Source of the DNA: Strongyloides papillosus
Lineage: Eukaryota > Nematoda > Chromadorea > Rhabditida > Strongyloididae
Reading direction: 5' to 3'
Assembly: GCA_005656395.1 (NCBI GenBank)
Contig: SRSI01000009.1
Coordinates: forward strand, 1,860,001 to 1,924,000
Length of the DNA: 64,000 bases
A program made the translations under genes and the position numbers. Below the pieces are notes generated by a model that saw nothing but the letters and a program-made list of their open reading frames with translations, made no database searches and had not been told where the DNA came from. Shown in pieces: positions 33,680 to 46,157 of the stretch (the stretch's first letter is position 1; each line of letters opens with the position of its first letter).

Positions 33680-34962
33680 ATGAGTGTGTCATTAATAAAT
33701 AATGCTGTAGAAAATATAAAGATGGAGTCGTCTTCACCGGTTAGTTATTTTTTTACGTATAATTTCAATAAGATAATTTTTTAAATATTATATTATAGTC
33801 TTCATTAAATAGTATGTTAAATCAAAACAATTCTCCCAGTGTTTCGTCAAATTACTACAATATCCATGGTGTATCACCTTCAGAAGCAAATACCGCTTCA
33901 AATGGTCCTTACAATACAAGTGCGTTAACACCAAATGGTTCAGCCTCAGAAAACATTCCACCTCATATCAAACAGGAGGTAGACAATTTGGATTGTCGAA
34001 ATCAATATTATAATAATACAAATCTTAATGTCATGGATAATAATATGATGCAATATCATCATCAAATGCAGATGAATAATCAAAATTACATGCAAAATCC
34101 ATATATGGCACCACCACTACAAATACGAAATCCATTTGAAGAGGGTGTTCCTGTACCACAATATGCAAGTTATCCCCCAGAAAAATCAAATTGGCATTTA
34201 TATCCATCATTTATAACATTTAGACAAAAAATGTTCTTATCACCTGATCATCCTCAAAGTATAGCATTATTACAAAAATATCCACCAGTTGATTTTAGAC
34301 AACCTAAAGGTGTTTCATATCCAAAAAATCCTATGGGTATGAATATGCCCGTATTACAATCATCAAATCAACCTATGCCTTCACCTAATTTTCCTCTTCC
34401 ACCGCAACAAATGAGACAAAGCTTTAATCAATTTCCAGGAAATGTACCAAGACCTATGTTTGGATCACAACAAAATATGCAAGGATACCCTTCACCACGC
34501 TTTCAAATGCCTTCACCATCGCCAAATTTCCATGGACCTCATAGCGTTCCACCACAAATTCCTGCGCCATCATCTATTGGTTTACCTTCAAATTCTAATT
34601 CAATGGGTCCTCCATCAACACCGCCAGTATATGATAATAGAATCCCTCAAAATTTTCGTCCACCAGGCTCATGTCCCCCAATGAATGGAAATATGGGATG
34701 TGAGCCTTTAACAAATAACTTAAAAAGGTGTGAAGAAAAAAGTTCTGACAAAGGATTTTGTAATGAATGTAAAGGACAATTAAGTAGTGAAGATAAAGGA
34801 CTTCGTTGTACAGCATTAAATCAAGGATGTAGTTTTTATTATCACCAAAGATGTTCATCAATGGAAGCTACTGCATTTAATATATTTCTAGAGGATCCTG
34901 CTTTAGAATGGATATGTAATAATTGCAATTCTAAATTAACGAATATTACCTATTCAATATAA
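33680..34962 (+). CDS. Pygopus-like PHD-finger protein
   Basis: Exons are 33680-33739 and 33799-34962; 407 aa. The C-terminal 60 residues (from Cys341) form a C4HC3 PHD finger of the Pygopus type: CNECKGQLSSEDKGLRC, then FYYHQRCSSMEATAF and EWICNNCNSK, which follow the human PYGO2 pattern closely (FHRECTGMTESAY, then AVWACDLC). The Pygopus PHD reads H3K4me and binds BCL9 in beta-catenin transcription. The long middle is Pro/Asn/Met-rich and disordered, and an NPF (residues 131-133, NPFEE) recalls the NPF of the Pygopus N-terminal homology domain. No nuclear localisation signal is obvious. Wnt function is inferred only from domain likeness. Another PHD protein of similar type cannot be excluded. 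Confidence 0.65.
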
Positions 34963-35154
34963 ATATTTTATTAATAACATAGATGTAAATAATGTCTTTT
35001 GGCATAATAAAGTATTATAATACATTTTTATCAATCTTATGGTGAAATTGTTGAAAATTTTGTCGGAGTAATATGACGCAACAGTTATCAGCAGCGAAAA
35101 ATTTAAAGATAATTGTATTAGAAGAATTTTTTGATGATACAATAATATTGTTAG

Positions 35155-35162
35155 TATAAATA
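35155..35162 (+). promoter_or_regulatory. TATA box candidate
   Basis: TATAAATA lies 38 bp before the ATG of the PD40 gene (35200). This suggests that the gene has its own promoter rather than being an operon member behind the Pygopus-like gene, although both run on +. Confidence 0.5.
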
Positions 35163-35199
35163 AACTATTGTACAAGTCAAGAAATTCATTCATAAAAAT

Positions 35200-37615
35200 A
35201 TGTCTTTTATAATTTTTCTACTATTACTAGCAAATTTTATAGTAAATGCCTATGAAATTGATGGTTTTGCTAAACTTACAAATGGGGGCCACCATTCACA
35301 TTTAACAATTAGTTCTGATCAAAGATTCCTTGGATTTGCAGCTCATGGTGGTGATTATGAATATGAATGTGACCAAGTATTTAGACTTGATCTTAATGAT
35401 GTATCAGATATTAGTAAATTATCTTCTGGTTTAGGATTATCAACAATGCCAATGTTTGTACCTAACACAACATATAATGTTGGTTTCAGTTCAAATGTTC
35501 ATAAAGTAAATTTTTATTAAATAAAAAGGACTATATTTTAATATTTAGACTAATGTTGGTAGTTTATTGAAAAATGGAAATGTCAATACATGTCCAAAAC
35601 ATATATGTGATGTAACAAATGATTTAGCAACTAAATCATTTTGCAATTTATATGGAAAGAATAATATTTTATCCATGTATAATGAATTGGATATATTTAT
35701 AAACAATATTTATGGAAATAATGTTTTTCAGCTGTCAAATACTTCTTTTTTCATTAATGAAATAACCTATGATAAAACAGGTGGAAATTGTGCTGTTATA
35801 GTAGTACAACGAAACGTTCTATCTGTATTAATTTATAAAATTTTCAGTACTACAGATTATAAAATGATTAAGACGATTAATATTCCTAATTTAGCATGGG
35901 GAATAAAATACTCTAGTGATGGATCAAGAATATATTTCTTTCATCATAATACTACAGACACATTTACAAATTTTGCCTTATCAAAAAATTTGTTCTATAC
36001 AAAGTTAAATAGCTCTATATCATATATTGATATAAACGATTATAAGGTTAAATCTTTTTCTAATGAGATTAATTTCTACACGTCAATGACAATAGGCGAT
36101 AAGAATGACGCTTTTGTAATTAAGAATGGAGTATTAAATTATTTAAACTTTAGTAGTACTACATTTTCAACTGTAGAAGGATTTTCATATATAAATGCTG
36201 AATCAGTATTAGTATCAAAAAATTATGATAGAATATTTTTTACTCTATATAATAAAACAACTGAAAATAAGGATATTTACGTTGGGGCATTAAAATACTC
36301 AACATCTACTAAAATAAATTATAACATAGACAAATTTGTTTTGTATGAAAATGAAAAGAATGTATTTTCCATATGGAAAAAAGATATATATAATATTGGA
36401 GAAAAACTTGGAAATGTTCCAATATATAATAATATTACACATTATCCAGGTGAAGTACATTTAGGAAATATTACACAACTTACATTTGGTGGAGAAAATG
36501 CTGAAGGATATTTTTCATTTGATGATAAAAAAATGACATATCAGGCAACAGGTCCTAAAAATTATGGTACTAAATGTGATCAAATTTATCAATTAGATTT
36601 AACTAAAGATCAAAAAACACATTTTCCTAAAAAAATATCAACTGGCCTTGGAGTTTGTACGTGCTCATATTTTTTTAATGATAATCAAACAACATTATAT
36701 GCTGGAACATTTGCTAGTGTTCAAATGAATGCATCAGTTCCTGGTGATACTTGTCCATATAAAATGTGTGAAAGTCCTCTAGTTAATAGTGATCCTGTTT
36801 TAAAGAGTCTATGTGGTCCCCAATATTATACATGGGATATTTACCCAGAATTTGATATATTTATTGTTAATAAATACGGTAAGCTCATTCAACAATTGAC
36901 AAATACATCAGGATACGATGCTGAAGCTGTACTATCACCAGATGGATCAAAAATAGCTTTTACAAGTATGAGAACTGGAGATTTAGAACTTTTTACAATG
37001 AATGTAGATGGAACCGATTTAAGACAGATTACTTATGATTTAGGTTATGATGGAGGGTCCTTCTTTTCACCAGATGGAACCAAACTTGTATTTAGAGCCT
37101 CTCGACCAAAAACAGCTGAAGAAGTTAAATTATATAAAACTTTATTAAAATATAATATGGTTGAACCAGTTGCAATGGAATTATTTGTTGTTAATGTTGA
37201 TGGAACAAACCTTAGACAAATAACACATTTAGGTGGTTCTAACTGGGCACCATATTATTTAAATGATAATAAGAGAATTATATTTAGTTCTGATTTTAAT
37301 GCTACAGAAGGATTTTCCTCTTTTGATTTATATGTTATTAATGATGATGGTACAGGTTTGGAACATGTTACTAAAGATCCATATAATTTTAATGCCTTTC
37401 CAATGATGAATTATGAGGGTAGTAAAATTGTTTGGGGATCCTCAAGAAATGCACCTTTTCCAACAACAAAGGATGATGCACAGATTAATTTATTTTTAGC
37501 TGATTGGATTGATCCAAAAATGAATACAAAATCAAGTAATTCATTAACAAATAGTTTTTCATTAATAAGTTATACACTCACATTATTTTTGATGTATACT
37601 TATTTACACCTTTGA
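35200..37615 (+). CDS. Secreted or surface-anchored TolB/PD40 beta-propeller protein, internally duplicated
   Basis: Exons are 35200-35505 and 35549-37615 (43-nt intron); 790 aa. A signal peptide is present (MSFIIFLLLLANFIVNAYE). The C-terminal half has canonical PD40/TolB-type repeats: AVLSPDGSKIAFTSMRTGDL, SFFSPDGTKLVFRASRP, and VNVDGTNLRQIT, with the family spacing. The last 20 residues are hydrophobic after a short Ser/Asn spacer, which fits a GPI-anchor signal or a membrane tail. The N-terminal half aligns to the start of the C-terminal half (HSHLTISSDQRFLGFAAHG, CDQVFRLDL, STGLG-type, CPKHIC against CPYKMC, ELDIFINNIYG against EFDIFIVNKYG) but lacks the SPDG repeats, so the first propeller looks degenerate. 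Similar proteins occur in nematodes; the ligand or enzyme role is unknown. Confidence 0.85.
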
Positions 37616-38428
37616 ATTTAATAAAAATCAATACTATTGTTATTAATTATTAAAATAATTTATATAACATATTAGAAAATTTTCTAACATAAATTCATAT
37701 ACTTTCACCGTTATGATTATATATCTCATTTTCTTACAAAATGTAAACATCGATGATAGATTTTTATTGTCAATATAAATTGTTTACAATTTTTTGATGT
37801 GTAACTTGATATATTCAAATAATTGATATAAATAAAGGATATTAGAAGTTTATTTCCAATAAAAATATTTATGATATTTAATCTGTTCATGAATATTTTT
37901 ATTAATCCTCTCAGAACGTAATAATATAAAAGATGTGTATTAGAAAGCTTTCAAAAGCTTATATTAGTTTATATCAATTTTATGTATGTACAAAAAAAAT
38001 TTTAATGAAAATCCATATACTTTATTAAGCATTATTTTACAAAAATGTACTTTTGAAATAAATAATAAATTGTTTATACAAAATAATAAAAATAGAATTG
38101 TAATGAATTTCTAATCTTCGTATAGTATTATCGTTTTATCAGAGTCATATGCTGAAATCATAATTAATATATAAAATAACCAATATACTAAATTTTTTAA
38201 GAGTATTAGTAGAAATTTAATAAGAATATTTATTTGTTAAAATAACAACTAATTGTTATTAGTTTTCTAGTTCAAATTATAATTATAATAAATATTATTT
38301 CATAGTCTATCTAAAATGGAAAAATATTTTGTATGATATTAAAAAAAACAATCTGAGAATATAACATATGATATAACTATTTATTAATAAACAATTGACG
38401 AATTAATTTTAAAAAATGTTTGTAATTA
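37616..38428. other. Intergenic, converging 3' ends
   Basis: About 810 bp, AT-rich, between the PD40 gene (+) and SEC24 (-). It is expected to contain two 3' UTRs. A near-palindromic GAAAGCTTTCAAAAGCTT is at about 37944-37961. No gene. Confidence 0.5.
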
Positions 38429-40985
38429 TTATAAGACTAAACGAATTTCACGATGAAGAAGACATAATGCATCAATGTATGAGTAATTTTTTCCCGCAAA
38501 ACAATCTTCAACTAAAAATCTTTTCATCCAAGCTTCAAGAGGATTTCCCTGCGGAATAATTTTTATTGAACTATGACAAATAACATCATCTGACATCATT
38601 TTTGCTACCTTTCGAAGACCACGAGAATATGGATTGTCATATTCAGGAATATCACACTATAATAATTTTAATATAAATATTGACATTATATAAACTTACT
38701 AATAGAGTATTTATTTCCATATAATTGTTAACATTAAAAATACATCTGATCCATTCAGTATGAACATGGCGGCCAATCCATAAAAATATTTGAGTACCAT
38801 TTTTAATTAAATAAGCTTCTGTTTCTTTTAAATATTCATATGAGCCTCTAACTTCGGTTGGTATATAAAATTCTTCTTCATTATTATTTGAATAAATTTG
38901 TGTAACCGGAATTATTCTTGGATACAAAAGATCAATAATATCATTAGTTGTTAAACCACCTATTATATTCATAAGCCAAGCTCTATCATCAACATTTAAA
39001 TCAGGTCCTCCAGTCAATCCATCATTTTTAATAATACAACAAAAATATAACGGTAATAATTTAAGAGATTCAGGAAGTAGAAGTTGTCCAAATGGTGGAT
39101 TTTCAGAACATTTTCCACGATATGTTGCTAAGATATGTGCACAAATAGTAGTAATTTCTTCTTTCATTGCTCGTATATTTTTTGTTTTAACAATATTTTC
39201 AGCATATTTATAGAGATAAGTGACAAGAGTATCAGAATCTATATTTTTGTAAAATGATAAGTAATTGTCTGTTGTATTAAGGGAAATATTATGAATCCGA
39301 ATACGTCTTTGTCCAGAAACACTTGTATATAGTATTGCAGCTTGTATAAAACAAGGTTCTTTTGGTGGAAGTTTACCATCATATTTTATTTCAACTAATA
39401 CTTCTTTGTTTGAATCAATTCCTCCAAACTCCATATCTGTAGGATTTTCCATCATAAAATGTCCATAGAAAGTTACAGGACGAAGACCTGGTGATGTTCT
39501 TATTCTCATTATTCCATCAAAAGCTACATCACGACTTATGGCATTTTCAAAATCTGCTAAAAAGATGTGTCCTTCTTCTGATGCATTAAAATATTGATAT
39601 TTATATAAATGTCCCCCTGACATTGAAACCAATGGTGATAATGATGCAATATCAGTATATGAATTTGGAAAAAGAAACAGATCAACAAAGACGCCATTTT
39701 TAGTACAATCTTCCCCCAGTTTATTGTAGAAATCTCCATTTGGTGATAAAACATTCTTTTCTTCTTCACTGCCTAAAAGTTTTTTTCCTTCACGAAGAAC
39801 CAATTTTCCAGGTGCTTCTAACATTGGAAGAGATGTATTGAAAACAAATAATTTCCCATTTCTATTTGTAATTTTTAGAGCATGCAAACCGGCTTGAATG
39901 ACAGGACCAAGACATGTATTTGTTGTTTTTGATTCATTAAAAAGTTTTGGTATCTCATCAAGAATTCTACTGATACTTTCTTCAGCTTCTGATGCATCTA
40001 CTAATAACCCATCAACAAATGGAATAAATATATCGTCAAGATCATTAACAATTGCCATTTCTGGTTTTTTTGACTGGGAAGATAAATTATAAAAATGAAG
40101 CGTACTGTCGTAGGTAACAAATCCAATTTTTATTGTTGACTTTTCTTGATATGTTTCTTTTGGTAATTTAGATAATAATCTTTTAAAATTCATACAAAAT
40201 AATTTAACCAAACCACTTTTAATTGCATTATAAGATACATCTAGCATAAATATAAACGCAGGCTCATTTGGAGGAACATTATTTCTACAGTAAGATGAAT
40301 TTGCAACAAAATCATAAGATCCAAGACAAAGTTCAGCTCGTTGTGAAATATCTATTCTTCTTCCATTATGATCGAGATGAGCAAAATATTCATCAATTAC
40401 AGGAGTTGATGAATCACAAAATGGACAATTAAATCTCCTTCCTCCATCGATAAATTTCATAAATGGACACATATATGCTCTGCATCTTTGACACCTTATC
40501 GGACCAATATCACCAAAATATACTATCGGTGGTGCATATTCATTAGGTAATGTCTTAGCAAATGGTCTACAAGAAACAGCAAACGGAAGATGAGATAAAT
40601 TTGTTATTTCATTCGTTGTTGGAACAGAATAAAGTGTTGATCGTATGAAACGTGGACTTGAATTTCCTTGGTCATGAGCAGTAAAGTTTGTTGTAACAAG
40701 TGGTGGTAACTCTGCTGTTGGGTAGCCTGTTAAAAAGACTCCTGATTTAGAATATTTATCGTCTTCTCTAACTTTTACAACACTTGGAACTTGCTCAGGG
40801 TCAAGTTTTTTATTCTTTTTGTTTTCGTTAACCATTCCTGGTGGACCAGGCATACCAGGTGGTAATAATCCTGTTATATTGGGTGGTCCTAGCTCAGGTA
40901 TACAAGGTGGTGGTTGTGGAAAACTAGGCATATTAGTTTGTTGTGGCCCAGTCGTACCGAATGGGTACAGTCCATGCATATCCAT
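38429..40985 (-). CDS. sec-24: COPII coat subunit SEC24 (SEC24C/D type)
   Basis: Cargo-binding subunit of the inner COPII coat that packages proteins into ER-exit vesicles with SEC23. Exons are 38700-40985 and 38429-38656; 837 aa. A Pro/Gly-rich N-terminal region of only about 75 residues (shorter than in vertebrates) is followed by PFAVSCRPFAKTLPNEYAPP. Then come the zinc finger (CQRCRAYMCPFMK, then FNCPFC), the trunk domain (AELCLGSYDFVAN, AFIFMLDVSYNAIKSG, KIGFVTYDSTLHFYNL), beta-sandwich pieces (FDGIMRIRTSPGL), a helical domain and the gelsolin-like end (TQIFLWIGRHV). Exon 2 carries WMKRFLVEDCFAG and DALCLLHREI, the family C-terminus. The trunk zinc finger and long 'FMLDVS' strand place it with SEC24C/D rather than A/B. 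Upstream sequence is shared with nothing else in the window. Confidence 0.93.
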
Positions 40986-41402
40986 GATAACGATATATCA
41001 AGACACTTGTAATTTTGCTAGTAAATTTCAACTAGTAAAAAAATCTTCTGAATCGTTCAGTTTACCAAAGCCTATCTGGCCCTTTTTCCGTGCGAGACTG
41101 TTCAAGAAAATTTAATTTTTTATAATTATATGCTAATTTACTAATTTTTGGTGAATCGATATGTTTTTAAATTTGAATACTATTTGAATTTGCATATTAT
41201 AAGTATAATCTAAACTTTAATAAAAAATTATTTATAGCCATGTTATTACTTTTTTTTAACAATTTCTTTCCAATATTTTACAGTATCCTATCCTAAAGAA
41301 TTTTTTTCATCTCTGAGATTTAACTTTATCGAACAATTGACCGATATTTCACTTCTATAGCATGTAATACATAAACTAAACTTGGTTTCAGCAGCATGTA
41401 CG

Positions 41403-41570
41403 ATGAATCAGGCTTTAATTTATGATTTGAACACAGAGAAGCTTTTCGAAAAGCTTCTTAGATACATGGATACTTTCAACATCAAAAAGAAATCAACGCC
41501 AGATATTAGAAGATCAAACACCACATACGACTATTTGATGAAGAAAACTTCATTTCAAAGTTTTGGGTGA
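41403..41570 (+). CDS. Possible small ORF, 55 aa, unrecognised
   Basis: The frame MNQALIYDLNTEKLFEKLLR continues through IKKKSTPDIRRSNTTYDYLM to a TGA. A good acceptor-like string (TTGGTTTCAG) precedes it at about 41381-41390, so it may be a second exon of an unseen gene or a fragment of a lost one. Its composition is more coding-like than the flanks. No domain or signal peptide is visible. I rate it as possible only. Confidence 0.3.
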   Translation: MNQALIYDLNTEKLFEKLLRYMDTFNIKKKSTPDIRRSNTTYDYLMKKTSFQSFG

Positions 41571-42406
41571 TAATAAACAATATAATGTTTTTAATATAAA
41601 TTATAAGCAAATTTAATAATTATGTTTTTACTACAAATTATTTAATTGTTTCAATAAAAGCTTTTTAACTTTTTCATTTAATTGGTTATATTCTCATTTA
41701 ATTATTTGTTTGTATTACGTGTGTTTTTTTGGTTGATCAAGAAAAAATAAAACAAGTCATGAATTTTTATAATTCCAAGTTAATTTTTCATTATACTCAT
41801 GGTAGTGATCAAAAAACTTCGAACAGATTTCTCTTAGTAATCGTTAATATATTTTTTTTTGTATTTTCTTCTGCATCTATGATAAAATGAATAATATAAG
41901 AACCATAAAACTTAACTTACAAGAAAAGATTTCTTATTGAAATGAACAATGCTATTTTATACAAAAAAATACACTGTTTAGGTTTAAGACAAATATATTC
42001 TTAGATAAACCGTTTAGGTTTTGTGCATATGACGATGCTTTAGAAGATAATTAAACATTTAGGCACATATTTTGACTACGTGTATTTTTAAATTATTATC
42101 TAAGTTTCAGTCAATGTCAAATTTCGTGAAACTGTTTAGTTATATTCGATTGTTTTTAAATTAAATTAGTTTACAATGAATCTATGTGGCTTTCAATAAA
42201 CCACTAAAATATTTATTTGTAGACTTATATTCAAATTCTTCTACCAATTATTTTTCATTATTTTGAAGATTGTGTGAATTTTTAAAAATAAATATTTTTC
42301 CAGTGTTTAATAAAAGTAGCAAGAAACATAGTGAGTTTGTAATAATTTTATTTTTTCTACTATAATAATATTTTTATTTTGGACGTATGATTTTAAGACA
42401 AAGCTT

Positions 42407-42850
42407 ATGGAATTTAAAACTCACGTTAATGAAAACAAAAGTTGGCCTTGGTAGATAAAAAATATTAAGATAGGTAATAAAGAAGATAATGACCTTGATA
42501 CATTCAGTGAAATTGAAACTAGACGTAATACAAATAGATCAAACATCCAATCATTAATTTAACAAAAAGCTAAATTTATTAGTAATTTTATTTGTAATGG
42601 AATTAAATTACTCATACTATTGCCATCAACTGGATTGTGATTAGAAAAGGGAATCGATCTACTGAAAGATTTAGGTGATATGGTTAATATTAAATACGGA
42701 ATTGGTGTTCCAGTTTATAGAAATGATCTAGTTAGTATAGGTGGTCAATTTTTTGTTGGTTTTATAAAAAAGTGGTTCAGCTGGTAGAATGCCAGAAATT
42801 ATTTTAATTCCAAAAATAAAGAATGGAAATACGGTTTAAATTACTATAAT
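42407..42850 (+). pseudogene. Decayed coding remnant, family unknown
   Basis: A single frame from the ATG at 42407 reads like protein (MEFKTHVNENKSWPW, then NDLDTFSEIETRRNTNRSN, later LEKGIDLLKDLGDMVNIKYG and NDLVSIGGQFFVGFIKKW) but is cut by TAG, TAA, TGA and TAG in frame. The stops lie at or next to Trp and Leu codons. I cannot name the family. Confidence 0.35.
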
Positions 42851-43409
42851 TGTTGAATTTTTCATGTCATTTCAAGTATAATGTAAAAATATTAAAAAGT
42901 TAAAGAAATCGAGGATTCAAGTGAAGAAAAGAAAGTTTAAAAACTAGTAGAAAAATTTGAAAAATCTTTTTATGAAGAATTTTAATTTATTAGGGAACTT
43001 TAATTATAATTAATAAGCACGTACTTTCTTTTTTTCCAATAAACTAATAGTTTGGAATCTTAAATTATCTATTTTAGAGTTTTATCCTAGCCAATCCAAG
43101 AATCTCATTTTAAAGATGTTATAAAATTTCCAATTTCTTGTCTATTATTCATAATAGTTAAAGAAAAGATTATCCCTCCATAATTAGTTATAATTTTTCC
43201 TTATTATAATAAAATTGCTTCATTGGATCATATTAAGCAATTTTTTTTAAACTTTATTGTGATATGACAAAAAAATTAATAGTTCAAGCTAAACAAAAAG
43301 AAATCAGTAGGTAAACTTTATGACTGTGTTCTGAACAAAACATGTATAAATCTAAAAATATACTTATTAAAAAATAAACAATAAATAAATTACCATTCTG
43401 ATGCTACAT

Positions 43410-43589
43410 CTATATGGAGATTATCCAATATTTTATAAAGTGAAAAATATCGCCCTTGGTTAAAAATTCTTTTCTATTGTTTGGAATTACTGATTGCTTA
43501 ATTGTCACTAGTCCTCCGGTTTGTAGATTACTTCTAATAGATATAGACTTTCTGTTTGGATATTGTAATAAATTTTTAAGAATGCTTTT
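43410..43589 (-). pseudogene. Coding-like remnant, possibly retroelement C-terminal fragment
   Basis: Sixty open codons on the minus strand include YPNRKSISIRSNLQTGGLVT and IPNNRKEFLTKGDIFHF, bounded by stops. The pattern (hydrophobic GG-LVTIK, IP--R-EF) vaguely recalls the short beta-barrel at the C-terminal end of Pao/BEL-type polyproteins. Upstream the same frame is broken. Identity is uncertain. Confidence 0.3.
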
Positions 43590-46157
43590 TTAAGTGATAA
43601 GCTTATTGGCACCTTAGTGATTAACCTAAGAGAACAAACACAATATTGTATTTAGGCATGTGAAACAATACGAAAAGTTATCCAATAACGCGAATAATTA
43701 TATAATACAGAAACGAGCAATTTTTGAAAATTAATTTTATGTATGGTAAGAAAAATGTATTTCTACAGTATCCTTTTACATTTCCATAATGTTTTTATAA
43801 TGGTACGAAAAAAAATTGTCAATATCTGGTAAAATTTTATTTAAAAGAAAAGCTTTATTTATGGAAACTTTTTGTCGTCTGAGAGTTCAAAATAACAGAA
43901 TTCATAGATATTTAATGATAATAGAAATATTGTTTATTCATGCTGAATTTTTTTTCTTCATTTTCTGTTGATGAATAATTGCAGTAAAAAACCTTCCAAA
44001 TGTCCAAAATATTTACATTTGAAATTTACTTTTCTAAGACAAACAATCATAGAGTTTTAGTTTTGAAAAAATTAAAGGAATGAAACTTTAATTTTAAACA
44101 TATTTTTTAATACATAATATGATGTATTGTTTTGTTCATTGTTTTAAGTTAATATACGTAAACATTACTTTCAGTCACAAAAAAATTTCCAGATCATTTT
44201 GTAGCTTCTTTTATATAATGAACTTTTGTTATTAATTAATATTAAATAACTTTATTTCAATGTTGTTTTGAAAAAGAAATGTTATTAAACTTTTAAAATA
44301 TTTGGTTGCAGATTATAAAATAATATAATTAATTTGGAGAGATTTGTAAATTGAATTTTTTACATAAAAAATAATTAACCAAACAATGAATCACTATTGT
44401 TAATTAATCATATTTTTTAGTTTCATATTAATTGTTTATTTTCACTTTTATTATTTTACAAATAATTCACTGTTTATGTTAAATTAATGTACTCTATAAA
44501 TATTTTCTTTCTTAGTTGTAAATTTTTTCACTGGCCTTCTTGTTGTTTTAAGATCTCATGAAGTTCATTTTTTAAATTCTTAATTTATTATATTTTTTGC
44601 CAAGACCATTTGTTTTTCATATAACTATAAAAATAAAAGTACATATCATTAGAATAGAAATTAACGAAACATATTATTTGATATTATAATGTTAATCATT
44701 CCGAAGTTTTATTAGATTGTAACATTTCACGAGTTACTACTATTGGTAATTGTAATGGTAAAAGAGATTTATAAAAAAACTTAAATTATAAAATTGACTA
44801 CAAACAATTCCTTTGTACACCAGTTTTTTTGTATTTGAAATGAAATAATAAATTCCTACACACTGCTCAATTAACCGTTGAATCACTAATAGCTTTTTCG
44901 TTTCATCTAATAAATATTAACTTTTTTAACAAATTGTTTTTATATAAAACACTTGAATTTTTATGATTTCATATAGACATTTACTCTCTTATATTTCACT
45001 TCACGTTGTATTGGAAAGTATTCAATTTTAAATTGTAACCGTAACAAGGGAATACTTCAATAAAATTGTTTTTTTAATTTTTTATTAGTACAATGTGTCT
45101 TTTATTTCGTTCTATTTTTTGTAAATCACAATACATATAAAGGTATTTAATAGATCTACACTGAAATAAACATGTTTTCTTTATCAATAAATATTTATAT
45201 CAACTGGAATTTACCCAAATTCCTTAAAATTTCAAAATAAAATATTTTACACTTTGTTAATCGCCCTTAGTGCCACTTTTTACATGTAATAGTGTGTAAA
45301 TAAATAACCAGGTTGTAAAATTAAATCCATAAAAAAACAATTGGTGTCTAAAATTCTTAGTTTTATATTTTAAACAAGTTACTTTTTAACATCAAAAATA
45401 TTAAATAGCAATCACTTTACTTAGTAAACTCTTTGATACCTATTAAAATAGCTTCACTTTATAATACATAATTAAGCGAGAAATATTTTTCAATTTACGT
45501 TAATATTTATTTTATATATATGTAGTAATATAAATCCTTGATTTTTTCATTAAATTACAATTTGTCCTTGAAATTTTAATAAGATCACAATATCTTTAAG
45601 TATTAACATTAAAAATTTATTATAAATAACTTTAAAAAAAATACACAAAAAATTATTCTTAATATCTTTACACAAAATAAATGTTCTCTGATATAACACA
45701 AACTAAAAATAGTTATATAAGTTATAAAATTATTTCAATAAAGATTTTGAAAATCCTTTAATATCTCAGTAAAATTTTAAATTAAGGAAGTGTTGAAGTG
45801 AACTATCAATTAAAATAAAAGAATTGAAGATATGACATATTATAAATCTTTTGTAATATAATAATAATCAAAATTATACTCCGAAAAAATAGTGGTCATT
45901 TATTATGACCAATACAATTACAACATCCTTGTAGTTTTTAGTTAATGTGATGAATTTTATACATAAAACTTGTTTCAAATTTTTACAATGTAATTTAATT
46001 TAAATATTTGACAAGCTTTTTGCGATTTTTGACTTCCAGAGGATCAATTATATAATGTAATAAAAAATTAAGAAATAAAATACACAATTATGAGGATCAA
46101 AATTTTTTATTATTTCTTTTCCACACAGAAAGAAAGGCACTTAATATTATAGAGAAA

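Larger units (their letters stand above)
40986..46157. other. Large gene-poor region with decayed coding remnants
   Basis: About 5.2 kb of very AT-rich DNA between SEC24 and the collagen gene. It includes a small intact ORF (41403-41570) and two stretches that read like protein but are broken by stops (about 42407-42850 on + and 43410-43625 on -). From about 43700 to 46000 I see no gene, tRNA or organised repeat. Confidence 0.5.

Noticed and set aside
33680..37615. Operon of Pygopus-like gene and PD40 gene (same strand, 237 bp apart)
   Set aside because: A TATA box candidate lies 38 bp before the PD40 ATG and the products are unrelated; spacing alone is not enough.
40800..41115. Plus-strand ORF with Gly/Pro-rich start opposite the SEC24 N-terminus
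   Set aside because: It is the complement of the Pro/Gly-rich SEC24 leader; no independent start context or domain.
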